Positions 1-10,603 are shown, numbered from the stretch's first letter. The stretch: 64,000 nucleotides of DNA from Blastocladiella emersonii ATCC 22665 (GCA_025594325.1 JANHCV010000006.1:1054001-1118000); one strand, 5' to 3'. A program made the numbers and translations. The notes: generated by a model from the sequence alone, not told the origin.

Positions 1-1891
1 TCAGAAGCGTTCGAGGTCCGCCGTGGGCCGCCGTTCGGGCACATCCTCACCGCCTCATCTCGCCCGCCACCCGGATCACCGATATCTATACCGCTTAGTT
101 GCAGGGAGTCGCCAGTACTCACGCCGACGCGCGGCCGTGCGGGTGCGATCGCCGTCGCGGTCAGCCCGCCACCGGCGGGTGCCCGGGGACGTGTTAGCCG
201 CCGCCGTTGCGCCTGCTGCGACAGCCGCACTCACCATGGATCGCACGAATGTGGCCCATCTCGACGAGCTGCAGTGGAGTCGGGTTGCCAGCCAGCAGGG
301 AACCCCTGCTGGCCAGCGGCCCAACGCGCGGGAACGGGCGCGCGGCGTCGATCGTGGCGGCGCCACGCGGTCCCACGCGCACGCGGCCATGAGCAACGCG
401 TCGACGCGTTGCTGTGCTCGGAACCATCGACACGCACTCGCTCGCTCCTCAGCCACTAATCCGCTGTCCCGCCGCCATGTAGCCCGAATCGACTTGATGG
501 AATCACCACGGATCGACAGCGGTAGCGTGTTTCCCGATCCTCCCCTGCCTCGTCACCGTCCCCGACCTCGTACTCCGCTCTACCCACAATCTCGCCCAGC
601 CTCCTTCACTGCTCCCTCCACTCTGCACGTCCTCCCGAGTCCCTCCCAACCCCACTCGCGACCGCGCACCCACTGGATCCTGTACCTCCGCCTCGTCGCC
701 GCGACCCACGCTCACACCGTGCTCCGCGCGAGCTCTACTGCTCTTGTAACGCGTCCGATTCCATTCTACGGTTCTCCTCCCTCGAGTCTCCCCCGCGGCC
801 TCCCCGATGCTCCACCTATACATTCGCTCGCAACCGTGCGCTTCCTTCCGCCGCCTCGACCCCGTCGAACGTCACTCAAACGTCAGGAGCGCTTTCGATC
901 TGCTTGCTCAGCACTCGGAGCAACACCGCGTGAGCAACACGCTGATCCGCTCGTATGTTCCAATCGTGAGCGCGTCCGGGTTCGGAGCGGACTGATGCCC
1001 GCTCGACGACCCAGCAGGTCGGTCACCTCAGATCGCCACGGCCTACTGAAGGGGACTCAGCCGGGCTTTCGACCACTCCACTGACGACGCCGTTGCCAGC
1101 CGTGTCTGACAGTACACGTTGCAGCTTGTTCAACGCCGTCTAGGCCATCACGTCGTGATATATTCCGTGATCCGTCGCCGCGATCAGTTCGGTCCTTGGC
1201 GACGGGTCATGTGTCTTGTGCGAGACACGCGACGAACACTGACCCTTCGCGCTCCGTTCGCTTCAAACCATGGGCGTTTGCCAACCCGTCAGTCAGTTCG
1301 CCGCCTCCCACGCTAACCTGATGCCAGCCCATGCCCATGCAACGGTCTCGCACGCCGCGGGGCTGGGCCCTCATGTGCCCGCCCGCCCTCCCCCTCCCCC
1401 ACCATCGCTCACTCGACCCTTCTCTTTCGGATCAAACTCGTAACAGTATCATATCCGACGGACCTCCGCAACGACGACCGGCTTCACGATCGTCTTCCGC
1501 ACCCGTAAGCAGACCTCGGCATCCGCACCACCGCTCACCAGCTGTGCTCCCCGTATCGACGACTCGGCCTTCCCCGCACCCCCTCGAGAGCCACCCGCAC
1601 ACGCATCCTGTGCCGTCGCCCTCGTCCCTGCTGCTAGCTGCCGACCACTTCGATCCAGCACGGCTCGACCTGATCGGATCCGCGCCTGGACCCCATCGTC
1701 ACTGCCGACCCTGCCTCCCTCTGCTTCGCCACCACCACCAAGTTTGACCGGCCTTGTTCGCGGCCAGTCTACTACCTCCGTACGCTCTCCTGCCGTGTCG
1801 CCGTGACGCGCGGCCATGCTCACCGAGTTCCTCGCGTAGACTTTGACTCGACCCACGCGCACCGCCAACCATCGCGTCCCGCATCGCCACC
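1..1891. other. No recognisable gene; upstream region
   Basis: The open frames here, including a 353-codon frame on the plus strand, have no recognisable domain and no consistent codon preference. Roughly 530-850 and 1380-1640 are pyrimidine-rich on the plus strand, as fungal promoters and 5' leaders often are, and the right end presumably carries the promoter of the gene starting at 1892. A distal exon of a gene lying to the left of the window cannot be excluded. Confidence 0.5.
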
Positions 1892-4331
1892 ATGACCATC
1901 CACGAGATCCCCGTCGCTGACCGCGTCACCAGCAAGATCTCGCTGTTCGAGTCGCTTTCGGCTGCTGCCGGCTCCTCGGCCAGCCTCACCTCGTCGTCGT
2001 CGTGCCGTCGCTCGGCGCCCACCAACGCCAAGACCAACGTCATGGCCCTCGTCAAGGCGTACTCGACCATGTCGCTCCACTCGGCGACGGCTTCGGTCGC
2101 TCCTGCCCCGGCCGTCTCGGGCACCACCACCAAGGCCCTCCCCGCCTCGTTGTCGTCGGCCACGTCGCCGGCTACCATCAAGGCCGGCTCCATTTCGACC
2201 CTCGGCATCACGGCCGCCATCCCGACGACGACCAACTCGCCCGCCGCGAGCACCACCACCACCATCATCCCGGCGACTACCCCCGCGCCCGCCCTCGCCT
2301 CGCTCCCGCTCGCCGCCGCCGCCCAGATCCGCGAGAAGCCGTACCACCGTCCGTATGCCGACCAAGTCGACAACGGGCCGGACGTGCCTCTCTTCCTGGC
2401 GCACGCGGCGGCGGGCCAGACCGCCGCACCGGACGCGGCCCCGCATCACGACACGCTCGCGCACGCGGTGTCGCCGTCTACCTCATCCTCGTCTTTGATT
2501 TCGGCTGCATCGCGTTCGTCGTCGTCGGCTGGCTCGCGGCTCGGCTCCCACAACGTACGTTTCCCTCGAGCCGTTGCGCTCGTCCGACTCGAGCATGCAC
2601 TGACTCTCGCGCGCTGTGTGATCGTTCAGCTCTTCGGGAGCTACATCGTCCCTCGCTCGCCATCGTCGGACTCGCACCTGTCCTCGTCGTCGGCCGGCTC
2701 GCACGTCAGCTCCAGCGAGGTACCGCTTCGTCATGACCTCGGTCCGTGCGTGTCGTGGCCCTGACCCGCTCCCTCGCCGCGACGTGTAGCCGTTTGCGAC
2801 CGATGTCGCCATTCCTTCCTCGCTGGTGTCCGCATTGTGCCTCTCGCCGCCCGCCGACCCGTTCACCTCGGCCGCACCCACTCTCCCGGCACTCGCCTCG
2901 CACAGCAGTCACTTCAAGGTGTGATCCTGATGTGGTACCCTGAGCTCGTGTGCGTTCTGACCCTCGTGGCCGTGTAGCTCTCCGCTCTTCTCGACTCGGT
3001 TTCTAAGCGCTCCCAGGAGCAGCAGCAGCTTCACCTCATCAAGGTTGCCGAGATCCCCGTCAAGGCCGCCGAGATCCCGGCCACCACTACCACCACTGTA
3101 CGTTCATTCGGAGCTTCGAGCTGGTTTGACTGGTATCTGACGCGTGTGTCTCGTCGCTTAGACTCTCCTCGCGCCCATCAATGCCGCCACGCACCACGAT
3201 ACGGTGCGCCACCCGTTCACGCTCGTCGCCGAGGACTCGGCCCCCGCGAGCTCGGTAGTCGCCACGGCGCTGCCCGCGCATCCTGACCCAGTCTCGGCAC
3301 CGGTCCAGCACGCCGAGCTGCCCAAGGCGGAGCCCGAGTCGTCCAGCGTCGAGTCGACGCGCGACTTGACGGCGGCCCGCGACGCTGCCCGCGACTCGAC
3401 CCGGTCACCAACAGCTCCAGTGCGCCAGATCGCGCAGTCGGCCAATTCGGTCATGTGCAAGTCGGTCTCGTCCATCAAGGCCGCGGCCCGCCGCGTCGTC
3501 AAGTCGGCCTCGCGCAAGATCAAGCCGAGATCGGTCGGCGACGTGCTGTCCGGCATGTCCGCCAAGGGCGACAACCTCGCCAGCCCGGACGGCATCACGG
3601 GCGTTGGTGTGCGCGACGCGTCGGCCGTCGACTAGGCCAAGGCCAGCAACAAGCACGGCTCCGGCCGCGCCATCGCCAAGAACCTCGGCGCCGGCTACTT
3701 CCAGTTCCTGCTGCGCGTCGAGCGCGACGCGCCCAACTCGCCCGTCGACTACCTCGGCAAGTACCTCATGAAGCAGCGGCGGCCGGCCATGTCGCTCGAG
3801 GCCGCGTCGCGCGTCGGCGCGCTCACCCAGGACCACCACGAGCTGCGAATCGATCTCACGACCACGTTCGACACGTCGGTCGGCACGGCGACCAAGAGCG
3901 AGAACCGCTCGTGGTACCCGTGCTCGTTCCGCGAGGCCATGGCTGCCGAGTCGGCGGTGCTCGGCGAGCAGGTCCAGGCCGTGTACCCCGAGCTGTTCAA
4001 GACCGCGGCCCACGCCGCCGAGGTTACGGCGTACCTGCAGTACATGGCGCGGCTCGAGGACACGCTCAAGCAGCAGGCCGAGGCCCACGCCCACGGCGAC
4101 GGCAGCCACGACCCGGACGCGATCATGCGCGCGGTCGCCGACGCGGCGCTGCTGCACCTTACGCAGACCAAGCTGTACGCCAAGAAGGCGCCGTCGCGCT
4201 TCCGCGTCTTCTACCCGTCCCGCCCCGAGCACCACTGCAAGTCGTGGGCCACGATCAGCAAAGGCGAGCGAGATGCGCTCATGGGCATGTACTGCCTGAT
4301 CCAGCACGTCGGCCGCGCGTCTCAAGAGTGA
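1892..4331 (+). CDS. Orphan Ser/Ala/Thr-rich protein, frame interrupted by an in-frame TAG
   Basis: I do not recognise this family. The ATG at 1892 opens five exons (1892-2554, 2630-2719, 2790-2918, 2978-3097, 3162 onward), all joined in phase 0 by 59-75 nt introns with GT donors (two are GTACGT), CTGAC branch sites and TAG/CAG ends. After 491 codons the frame meets TAG at 3633-3635, but the same frame stays open for a further 231 codons to TGA at 4329-4331, with the same G/C-ending codon style. The N-terminal half is low-complexity Ser/Ala/Thr. The part just before the stop is basic (Lys/Arg/Ser). The part after it looks like a folded, helical, Leu/Ala/His-rich domain. Either the protein ends at 491 residues, the TAG is a recent nonsense change or sequence error, it is removed as an atypical intron end, or it is read through. 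The gene is plausible; its function is unknown. Confidence 0.6.
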
Positions 4332-4721
4332 GCGCCGCGGCGACGCAGCGACGCGTAGATTGTTTGATTCGTTCGATTTGTTACTATTAGTTGTTCATGT
4401 ATAGTTTGACTCTATCATCCTCACTTGCTTACCGTTCAGGTGTCCGAAACCCGACGGCCGCCGCGAACAGCGGCCCCACGCGGCGCGCGCGTCGTGTCCC
4501 CCGTTCCGCAGCCGAGTGAAGCGGACCGCAGCGGCGATGCAGCGGCCCGCTGCCGAATCCACTGGGCGACAGCGGCGCGGGCGGAAGCGGTGCACCGCGC
4601 GCCGGTGCGGTCCGTCGCGCGAGCAGCAGCGGGGGAGCGGCGTGCGGTCAAGGCCCGGGTGATCCGAAACGCGCTAATTTTGGCGACGCGTCGCTCACGT
4701 CGCTGTGCCGTTCGCCGCCGG

Positions 4722-4728
4722 TATAAAG
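4722..4728 (+). promoter_or_regulatory. TATA box of the Gln/Ser repeat gene
   Basis: A TATAAAG motif lies 114 bp upstream of the ATG at 4836. The leader between them is A/C-rich with repeated CCAACCA/CCACCA just before the start codon. This combination is typical of strongly or conditionally expressed fungal genes. Expression itself is inferred. Confidence 0.55.
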
Positions 4729-4835
4729 ACTCGCACGCCCCCGGCCTCCTCTTCTGTTTGCTCGACACCAGTAATCGCAACGAAGCACATCGCATCGCAC
4801 ACTTGCTCAACCACCACCAACCAACCACCATCAAG

Positions 4836-5816
4836 ATGACCCACTGCGCCCCGATCCACGTCCCCGCCGTCCAGACCCAGTCGCAGTCGCAGTCGCAGGC
4901 CCAGTGGGGCGGCAACGGCGCCCAGTCGCAGTCGCAGTCGCAGACCCAGTGGGGCACCGGCAACGGCGCGCAGCAGCAATCCCAGTCCCAGTCGCAGTCG
5001 CAGTGGGGCATCCACGGCGATGCCGCGCAGCAGCAGTCGCAGGCGCAGTTCCAGTGGTCGGGCAACGGCCACCATTCGGTCGACCAGGCCCAGTCGCAGT
5101 CGCAGTCGCAGTGGGGCAGCGGCCACGGCGCTCAGCAGCAGTCGCAGTCGCAGTCGCAGTGGAGCAACGGCCACGGCGACGCCGCGCAGCAGCAGTCCCA
5201 GTCGCAGTTCCAGGGCAACTGGGGCAACCACGGCGACGCCGCGCAGCAGCAGTCGCAGTCGCAGTTCCAGGGCAACTGGGGCAACCACCACTCGGTCGAC
5301 CAGGCCCAGTCGCAGTCGCAGTCGCAGTCGCAGTGGGGCACCGGCCACGGCGCTCAGTCCCAGTCGCAGTCCCAGTCGCAGTCGCAGTGGGGCCACGGTC
5401 ACGGTGACGCCCCGCAGCAGCAGTCTCAGTCGCAGACGCAGTGGGGCTCGGGCCACGGCGACGTCGCGCAGCAGCAGTCGCAGGCGCAGACCCAGTGGTC
5501 GGACAACGGCCACCACTCGGTTGATCAGTTCCAGTCGCAGTCGCAGGCCCAGTTTGGCGGCAACGGCGCGCAGCAGCAGTCGCAGTCGCAGGGCCAGTGG
5601 TCCAACGGCCACGGCGACGCCTTCCAGTCGCAGTCGCAGTCGCAGTTCCAGGGCCACCACTCGGCCGACGGCTTCGTCGGCGGCAACCCGGCCACCTGGG
5701 GTCCCTCGGGCGACTGCGGCAACGGCGGCGACTTCCACATTCTCCCGATCAACAACCACGGCGACTGCGGCAGCGACGTCGTGACCATCCTGCCCATCAA
5801 CCACGGCTGCTGCTAA
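4836..5816 (+). CDS. Gln/Ser-alternating repeat protein with Cys-Cys C-terminus
   Basis: Single-exon protein of 326 residues, family not recognised. The start at 4836 was chosen because it follows the TATA box and A/C-rich leader and begins the repeat-bearing product; the upstream in-frame extension is low-quality sequence. After a short head (MTHCAPIHVPAVQ) come about 14 imperfect repeats of some 15-20 residues. Each has an alternating (SQ)n tract, an aromatic spacer (QWG, QWS or QFQ) and a Gly/Asn/His/Asp linker such as GHGDAAQQQ or HHSVDQ. The last 50 residues differ: Cys/Gly/Asp-rich with two copies of ILPIN and a terminal GCC. No signal peptide or membrane segment is visible, so an intracellular or leaderless product is likelier than a classical wall protein. 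Strict Q/S alternation favours beta-rich or prion-like self-assembly; that is inference. The reverse-strand Leu/Arg-rich frames are shadows of the repeats. Confidence 0.75.
   Translation: MTHCAPIHVPAVQTQSQSQSQAQWGGNGAQSQSQSQTQWGTGNGAQQQSQSQSQSQWGIHGDAAQQQSQAQFQWSGNGHHSVDQAQSQSQSQWGSGHGAQQQSQSQSQWSNGHGDAAQQQSQSQFQGNWGNHGDAAQQQSQSQFQGNWGNHHSVDQAQSQSQSQSQWGTGHGAQSQSQSQSQSQWGHGHGDAPQQQSQSQTQWGSGHGDVAQQQSQAQTQWSDNGHHSVDQFQSQSQAQFGGNGAQQQSQSQGQWSNGHGDAFQSQSQSQFQGHHSADGFVGGNPATWGPSGDCGNGGDFHILPINNHGDCGSDVVTILPINHGCC
4876..5660 (+). repeat. Tandem CAGTCG-rich repeat array encoding Gln/Ser tracts
   Basis: Runs of CAGTCG and CAGTCC hexamers, interrupted by TGGGGC...GGCCACGGCGAC linkers, recur across about 780 bp. 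Two adjacent copies (about 5186-5285) are nearly identical at DNA level, which suggests recent unit duplication. The array is coding and in frame throughout. Confidence 0.8.
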
Positions 5817-6278
5817 GCGAGCGGACGCCTACACTAGATGTTTGTCGATATCCCCTAGTCTACTATTCTCATGTAAATGTTTTCTTGCTCAACCAACCTT
5901 TCTTCCTTCGCGGTCGTCGCGTGCTCATGTATTGGGATGTATTGCCTTTATTCATGTTTGCATGGAGTTATACAGGGATCAAGCGCTGGGAGCATCGTTC
6001 ACAGCGACGTCGACTCGACTGCAGTTTCCTGCCGCTCGCGATCGGAGACCAGCTCGCCGATTCATGAGACCCGGTGCGGCAGCACTTCATGGGGAGACAT
6101 GTGTGTTAGAGTCAGCCGCGGGGTTCGCGAGGCACGGTGTCTCGCGCGATGTGGCGCAACGCGTCTTGATGGAGATGACAGGCAGGTCGGCCGAGCGATT
6201 GGCGAGGCAGGCCGATTTCCCGCGCGACCGAGGTCGGTGTTCCCTTCCTCACAAACATCCCCATTGCCAATGAATTGA
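5817..6278. other. Intergenic, 3' flank of the repeat gene
   Basis: AT-richer sequence (TGTAAATGTTTTCTTG and similar, about 5870-5960) directly after the stop codon fits a 3' UTR and poly(A) region. No gene was recognised in the rest. Confidence 0.45.
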
Positions 6279-6872
6279 ATGGAATATGCTTCCGAGTCCT
6301 TGCATTGTGCTGCCGCACGCGCCCCGGACCCGCTCGGCTTTGGCGCGCTCCCGTCGACCCTGATCGCGCGGGTCCTCCAGCTCGCAGCACCGCATCACTG
6401 CGTGCTGACGGCGAGTCGCGATCTCTTCGATGGAATCCAGTCGCGACAGGTCAAGCTGGCCTGGATCAACACCCTGTGCGAACTGAAAGTGCCCGACTCA
6501 GTTCGCACGCTTTATGTCGATCATCTGAACCAGAACGTCCGCACCAACCTGTGCGGCTACCTCGAGCTCGAATTTATTGCCGACGGCAAGTTCGCCGAGC
6601 TTCCCGATCGTCCCGGCCTCGATGCACTCGTCACCACTCACCACACGACCAAGCACGGGCACGGCCGGTGCGTGCGCACGAGCGACGACATGATGGCGTG
6701 GACAATTGCCGCCAACACCAAGGTGGATCGCGCGTTCCTCGACGAGCTTCGTCGCGTGGCTGGATTGCCGCTCGCTGCGAGCGACCGCTTGGTGCTGACT
6801 GAGCTGGAGCAGAAGCAGAGCATTCTGAACCGCATGCTCAACCTGGGCATTGAGCGGACGGACGCGTCGTAG
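6279..6872 (+). CDS. Hypothetical 197-residue protein, possibly F-box-like
   Basis: Uninterrupted frame from ATG 6279 with good third-position G/C bias. Residues about 18-45 (beginning GFGALPSTLIARVLQLA) resemble the start of an F-box: a Leu-Pro followed by amphipathic helices. The pattern is weak and no substrate-binding repeats follow. The remainder is mixed alpha with an acidic end (LTELEQKQSILNRMLNLGIE). There is no signal peptide and no transmembrane segment. If it is an F-box protein it would recruit substrates to an SCF ubiquitin ligase, but this is only a suggestion. It stands alone between two intergenic stretches and gives no operon-like context. Confidence 0.5.
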   Translation: MEYASESLHCAAARAPDPLGFGALPSTLIARVLQLAAPHHCVLTASRDLFDGIQSRQVKLAWINTLCELKVPDSVRTLYVDHLNQNVRTNLCGYLELEFIADGKFAELPDRPGLDALVTTHHTTKHGHGRCVRTSDDMMAWTIAANTKVDRAFLDELRRVAGLPLAASDRLVLTELEQKQSILNRMLNLGIERTDAS

Positions 6873-7739
6873 GCGTGGTGGTTAAGTCGAATACATGCTT
6901 TCTTCCTGTTTGCTTCACTTTCTTCGTCATGCTAGCCGGGTGGAAGGTTCAACTTACATGTGGCGCAACACGTCGGTTGTGGCGCCGCCACTCCGGCCAA
7001 TCCCCTTCGCCTAGTGTTGAAGGAACGGCTCGTACGTAAACCATGACAAGACAGAATCTAATGGGACTGGTTTCTCACCCTTGCTTATACATGACTCGCC
7101 GCATCACTTCAGCTTCCACCTGTCGCGATGGCCCACTTTGCCTCACGTCCAAGCTTCAACGTGAGCCACAGCGGCCGCCGATCCGCCCGGCCCTCAGCCG
7201 AGGAGTGCGACTCGGCGGACGTGTGTGGCGCGAGATGGATGAGGCCACGGTTTCAATTTGGATCGGAGCAAGACGAAACGAACGTGACACCGGACCGGTG
7301 CGCCGCAAACCGTGTTTGGCAAGGCCGGGAGATCCTTTCGAGATGCGCCGATGAAGGCCTGCCGGAACACATGAAGTTGAGGGTCTAGAAGCAGGTGCTC
7401 GAATCAGGGACATGACCCTCCCTTCGGTGCTGACCGTCAATCGGTGCAGTGGGCCGCAGCCGTCGCCCGCTGCGGAGGACCGCGCTTGCAGCGTTTTGGC
7501 GGAAGCTCTTGCGGCGGGAAATGGAAGTGCATGGAAGGAAACACGAAGCTCGAGGGAGTGGCGTGCGTTCATCGCCTGACCCGGGCACAGCAAGCGGGGC
7601 GTGTTCGCGCGCGCACAGCCCCCAGCCGATCGTACAAGATCGAGGGGCTCCCACGGTCCCGGCCTGCTGCTGCTCCCTCAGTCCGCTTCGCTTCGAGTCG
7701 CCTTGCTACTTGCAACTTCCTTCCTTCACCTCATCCAAC
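6873..7739. other. Intergenic, nothing recognised
   Basis: About 870 bp. Short frames such as 7128-7388 and 7444-7806 lack domains or splice-supported continuation. A C/T-rich stretch at about 7660-7738 runs into the ATG at 7740 and is the likely leader of the metacaspase-like gene. Confidence 0.5.
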
Positions 7740-9231
7740 ATGCCGGCCCTCTGCGTCGGACTTAACTACTGCGGCACTGATGCTGCCCTCGTCGGTACGT
7801 CGCTGAATTCCGAGCTGAACTCGCCCGGATCTCGCTGACGCCTTGCTCCCGTCCACAGGCAGCGCCACGGACGCGCAGAACATGGCCACCGTCGCCCACG
7901 GCATGGGCATCGAGGAGGTCAGCACGCTCACCGACACGGACGGGCCCGTATCGCACGCCGACATCGTGTGCGCGCTCCGCCAGATGGTCGCCAACGCGCA
8001 GCCGGGCGACGACCTGCTCTTCTCGTTTGCCGGCGCCGGTGCCGCGGGCGAGGGCAACTTCATCCAGGCGTCGGACGGCCCCGTCACTGAGGCCGAGATC
8101 CGCGACATCCTCGCGGCGCTGCCCGAGGGCGCCAAGTTCACCATGGCCGTCGACAGCAGCGCGTCGGACGTGGCCGCCGACATTGACCTGTCGTGCATCA
8201 ACGGCGCCGGCAGCGTCGTGTGCATCGCGTCGGGTACCACGGGCGAGCCCGCGTCGGTCGAGTGCGGCAGCACCTTCACGTCGTCGCTCGTTTCGGTGCT
8301 TGGCGAGAACCCGGGTATCACCTGGTCCGAGGCGGCGGCGCTCGCCGACCCGTCGGGCAACGCGACGGTCGCGGCAACGCAGACCGAGCTCATCTACTCC
8401 CCCGCGTTCTCATCGGACTCGGTTGCCGCTGACGGCGTGCACGCCGCGGTCAACTCGGACGACCTCATCGACCAGACGGTCAACCTGCGACTCAACCCGG
8501 GCACGACGACGGTGACGCGCCTCGACCGCGACGGCGACGGCGTGGCCGAGACGGTGGTGACGCGCGACACGTCGCTGGGCGTGACGATCACGGACGTGTA
8601 CGGTCGCAGCGGCCACGTTGACAACCGCGGCGTCGAGTTCGACGACGGGACGCGCATCGCGCAGGCCGACTACAACGCCGACGGCGTCATGGATGTGTCG
8701 GCGACGTACCGCAATGGCAAGCTGGTCGAAAGCCGCGCCGACAACGACCTGGACGGCAAGATCGACTACCGCATGACGACAGACGCGAACGGAACCGTGG
8801 TCAACACGACGGACATGAACGAGGACGGGTTTGCCGAGCAGACGACCATCGTCACGAACCAGGACGGCGTCACCATCAACAAGTACGACTTTGACAGCGA
8901 CGGCAAGATCAACACGGCCGTGTACCGCGACGCCAGCGGCACCGCGTACGCGGAGCACGACCTGAACGGCGACGGCGTCGCGGACGCGACCACGACGTAC
9001 CGCAACGGCCAGCTCGTGGCCGGCGAGCTCGACACGAACGGCGACGGTGTGCTCGACACGGTGGTCGTGCACAACGCCGAGGACGGGCTCTACTACGTGT
9101 CCGAGGACACGGACCTAAACGGCGACTTTGAGACGGCGCGCGGGCCTGACACGAACGGCCTGGCCAACGTGCTCGACTCGATCGGCGACAACTCGCAGGT
9201 GGACGTTGGTCAGTGGGACATGGCCGCTTAA
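7740..9231 (+). CDS. Catalytically dead metacaspase-like protein with eight calcium-loop repeats
   Basis: Two exons (7740-7794, 7859-9231) around a 64-nt GTACGT...CAG intron with a CTGAC branch site give 475 residues. Residues 1-125 follow the caspase p20 fold of fungal metacaspases: an ALCVGLNYCGTDAALVG strand, a TDAQNM helix, a VSTLTDTDGP turn and QPGDDLLFSFAGAG. In active metacaspases this last segment ends SGHG and carries the catalytic His; here it is A78. The later DSCHSG motif with the catalytic Cys reads DSSASD, so Cys is S119 and the next His is A120. Both catalytic residues are therefore missing and proteolysis is not expected. From residue 241 to about 445 there are eight D-x-D/N-x-D/N-G loops (DRDGDG, DYNADG, DNDLDG, DMNEDG, DFDSDG, DLNGDG, DTNGDG, DTDLNGD), like EF-hand or dockerin calcium loops. 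The role is inferred to be a calcium-dependent scaffold or regulator. No signal peptide is seen. Confidence 0.85.
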
Positions 9232-9430
9232 ATAACCCGTTGATACACCGTTTCACCCCTCCATCTCCATCTTGTACCTCGATAACCATGCAGCGTGGGC
9301 ACACGCCTGCTCCACGCGAGCAATACCTGAAGCTCAAGGATACATGAGCATCGCTAGGCAACAAATCAATTGCTTTATCCGACAGCAAGGATGATTGATG
9401 TTCATGAACAACAAGCTAGCACACGACCGA

Positions 9431-9835
9431 TCAGGAGTCTTGCACGCGGAAGCCAACGAGAAGAAGAAAGATTTCAAGGATACACACGGCGATGATAAGA
9501 GTCACGTAGAGCTCCTCGGAACGGACGCTTGAGGCAGCACATATGACAAGGAAGAGAGCGACCGCCAGAACAACCAGGGTGTTCCGATTGACGGGGGCCA
9601 TGGGGAGAGTGAAAATACCCCAAGCTCGCTGCCCGCTGACCTGGGGCAGTGTGGCACTGGCCTGCTCAGGAACGTTGACCGCCGCTGGAGTTGTGACGGC
9701 ATTTTGGATCCGCTGGGGTGCAGGCGGTCTCCCAGCGCTTGAGCTCGAGGACTGGGCCAAGGACGGAGTTCCACTGTCGGGAAGTTGCACGTACCGACCC
9801 TTGCTCGCCTGCGGAACGCCAGAGTTCCCAGGCAT
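9431..9835 (-). CDS. Small protein with two C-terminal transmembrane segments
   Basis: Open frame of 134 codons from an ATG at 9835. Residues 1-80 are Ser/Pro/Gln-rich and probably disordered. Two hydrophobic segments follow (NTLVVLAVALFLVICAASS and LYVTLIIAVCILEIFLLLVG), separated by a short charged loop, and the chain ends within ten residues of the second. This layout fits a hairpin-type tail in an internal or plasma membrane. No family was recognised. The hydrophobic pair is unlikely to arise by chance on the noncoding strand, but the start is uncertain and an upstream exon may exist. It is convergent with the metacaspase-like gene. Confidence 0.5.
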   Translation of the reverse strand: MPGNSGVPQASKGRYVQLPDSGTPSLAQSSSSSAGRPPAPQRIQNAVTTPAAVNVPEQASATLPQVSGQRAWGIFTLPMAPVNRNTLVVLAVALFLVICAASSVRSEELYVTLIIAVCILEIFLLLVGFRVQDS

Positions 9836-10603
9836 TGATATAGCTTTTCGAAGCGGGGACTGCAGACACTGTCAGCAGTGAATGAGCTGGATTTGAGCAG
9901 GTGATTAACCAAAGTTCGCCGTCGCAAAAGACACTGACCTTACGCTCTTTGAGTGGTCCGCCGCAGTTGGACGGGGTGAGGAGAACCTTCCCTGAGGCAG
10001 CCTTTCACATTTATGGCAGCGTTCTAGTGCATATACAGTCGATGACCCACGTGTACCCTCGTGAACAGGCGCATGCGATGGTACGAGTCGTGCTTTCGAG
10101 CCGCGTTGTGGCGTTGGTGTTGCTCATAACACGTGTGTGGCGCGACGCGTACTCACCGCGGAAGCTTGCGCTATCGACTCGACGAACCAACTTTGCAAAT
10201 TTAAGTGCAGCGAGAATGCTCGGCCTACATTGTCGCGTTCTTTGGCTCGATATGACGACTGCATGAGAGGCGACAACTGTTGAGACCGTTGATGAGCTGG
10301 ACGCGTCGCGAAATCACGTTTCAGTCTCGCGGCACGCGGGTCAGCCAGCCGAAACGCGAGCTGCTCTCGTGGGCCGCGCGCGTTCGGGGGAACTGAGGCT
10401 GGGGCCCGAACGGGGAGCACTTTCCGCATTTCGCAGGTGGCCGCGCTTTGACGCGCGAAGAGAACGGCAAGTTTCGCCACCGTTCGCGTTTGCCGTCGCC
10501 GTCTTCGGTCCATCATCCGACCGCCTGGCCGGGCGTATAAGATGGGCCCGCGCCCACGCACCTCCCTTCAGACCCAACGGAACGCAAACGACCGACACCC
10601 GTC
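9836..10603. other. Intergenic between divergent genes
   Basis: About 770 bp separating the minus-strand two-TM gene from the plus-strand PhoD-like gene. It contains a TATA element near its right end and no recognisable gene. Confidence 0.5.
10535..10541 (+). promoter_or_regulatory. TATA-like element of the PhoD-like gene
   Basis: GTATAAG lies about 68 bp upstream of the ATG at 10604, within an otherwise GC-rich promoter. Position and spacing are plausible for a TATA box. Confidence 0.45.

Noticed and set aside
23-1084. 353-codon plus-strand frame at the left edge.
   Set aside because: No domain, Arg/Pro/Ser-rich composition and no codon preference; probably promoter or UTR sequence.
4876-5660. 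CRISPR-like periodicity of the repeat array.
   Set aside because: Units are coding, variable in length and lack unique spacers; the genome is eukaryotic.
4695-5804. Long reverse-strand frame (369 codons) across the Gln/Ser gene.
   Set aside because: It is Leu/Arg/Ala repeat sequence produced by reading the CAGTCG repeats backwards; the plus strand has the promoter and a coherent protein.
8410-9072. Reverse-strand 220-codon frame over the calcium-loop repeats.
   Set aside because: His/Val/Arg-rich shadow of the GAC-rich repeats with no domain.
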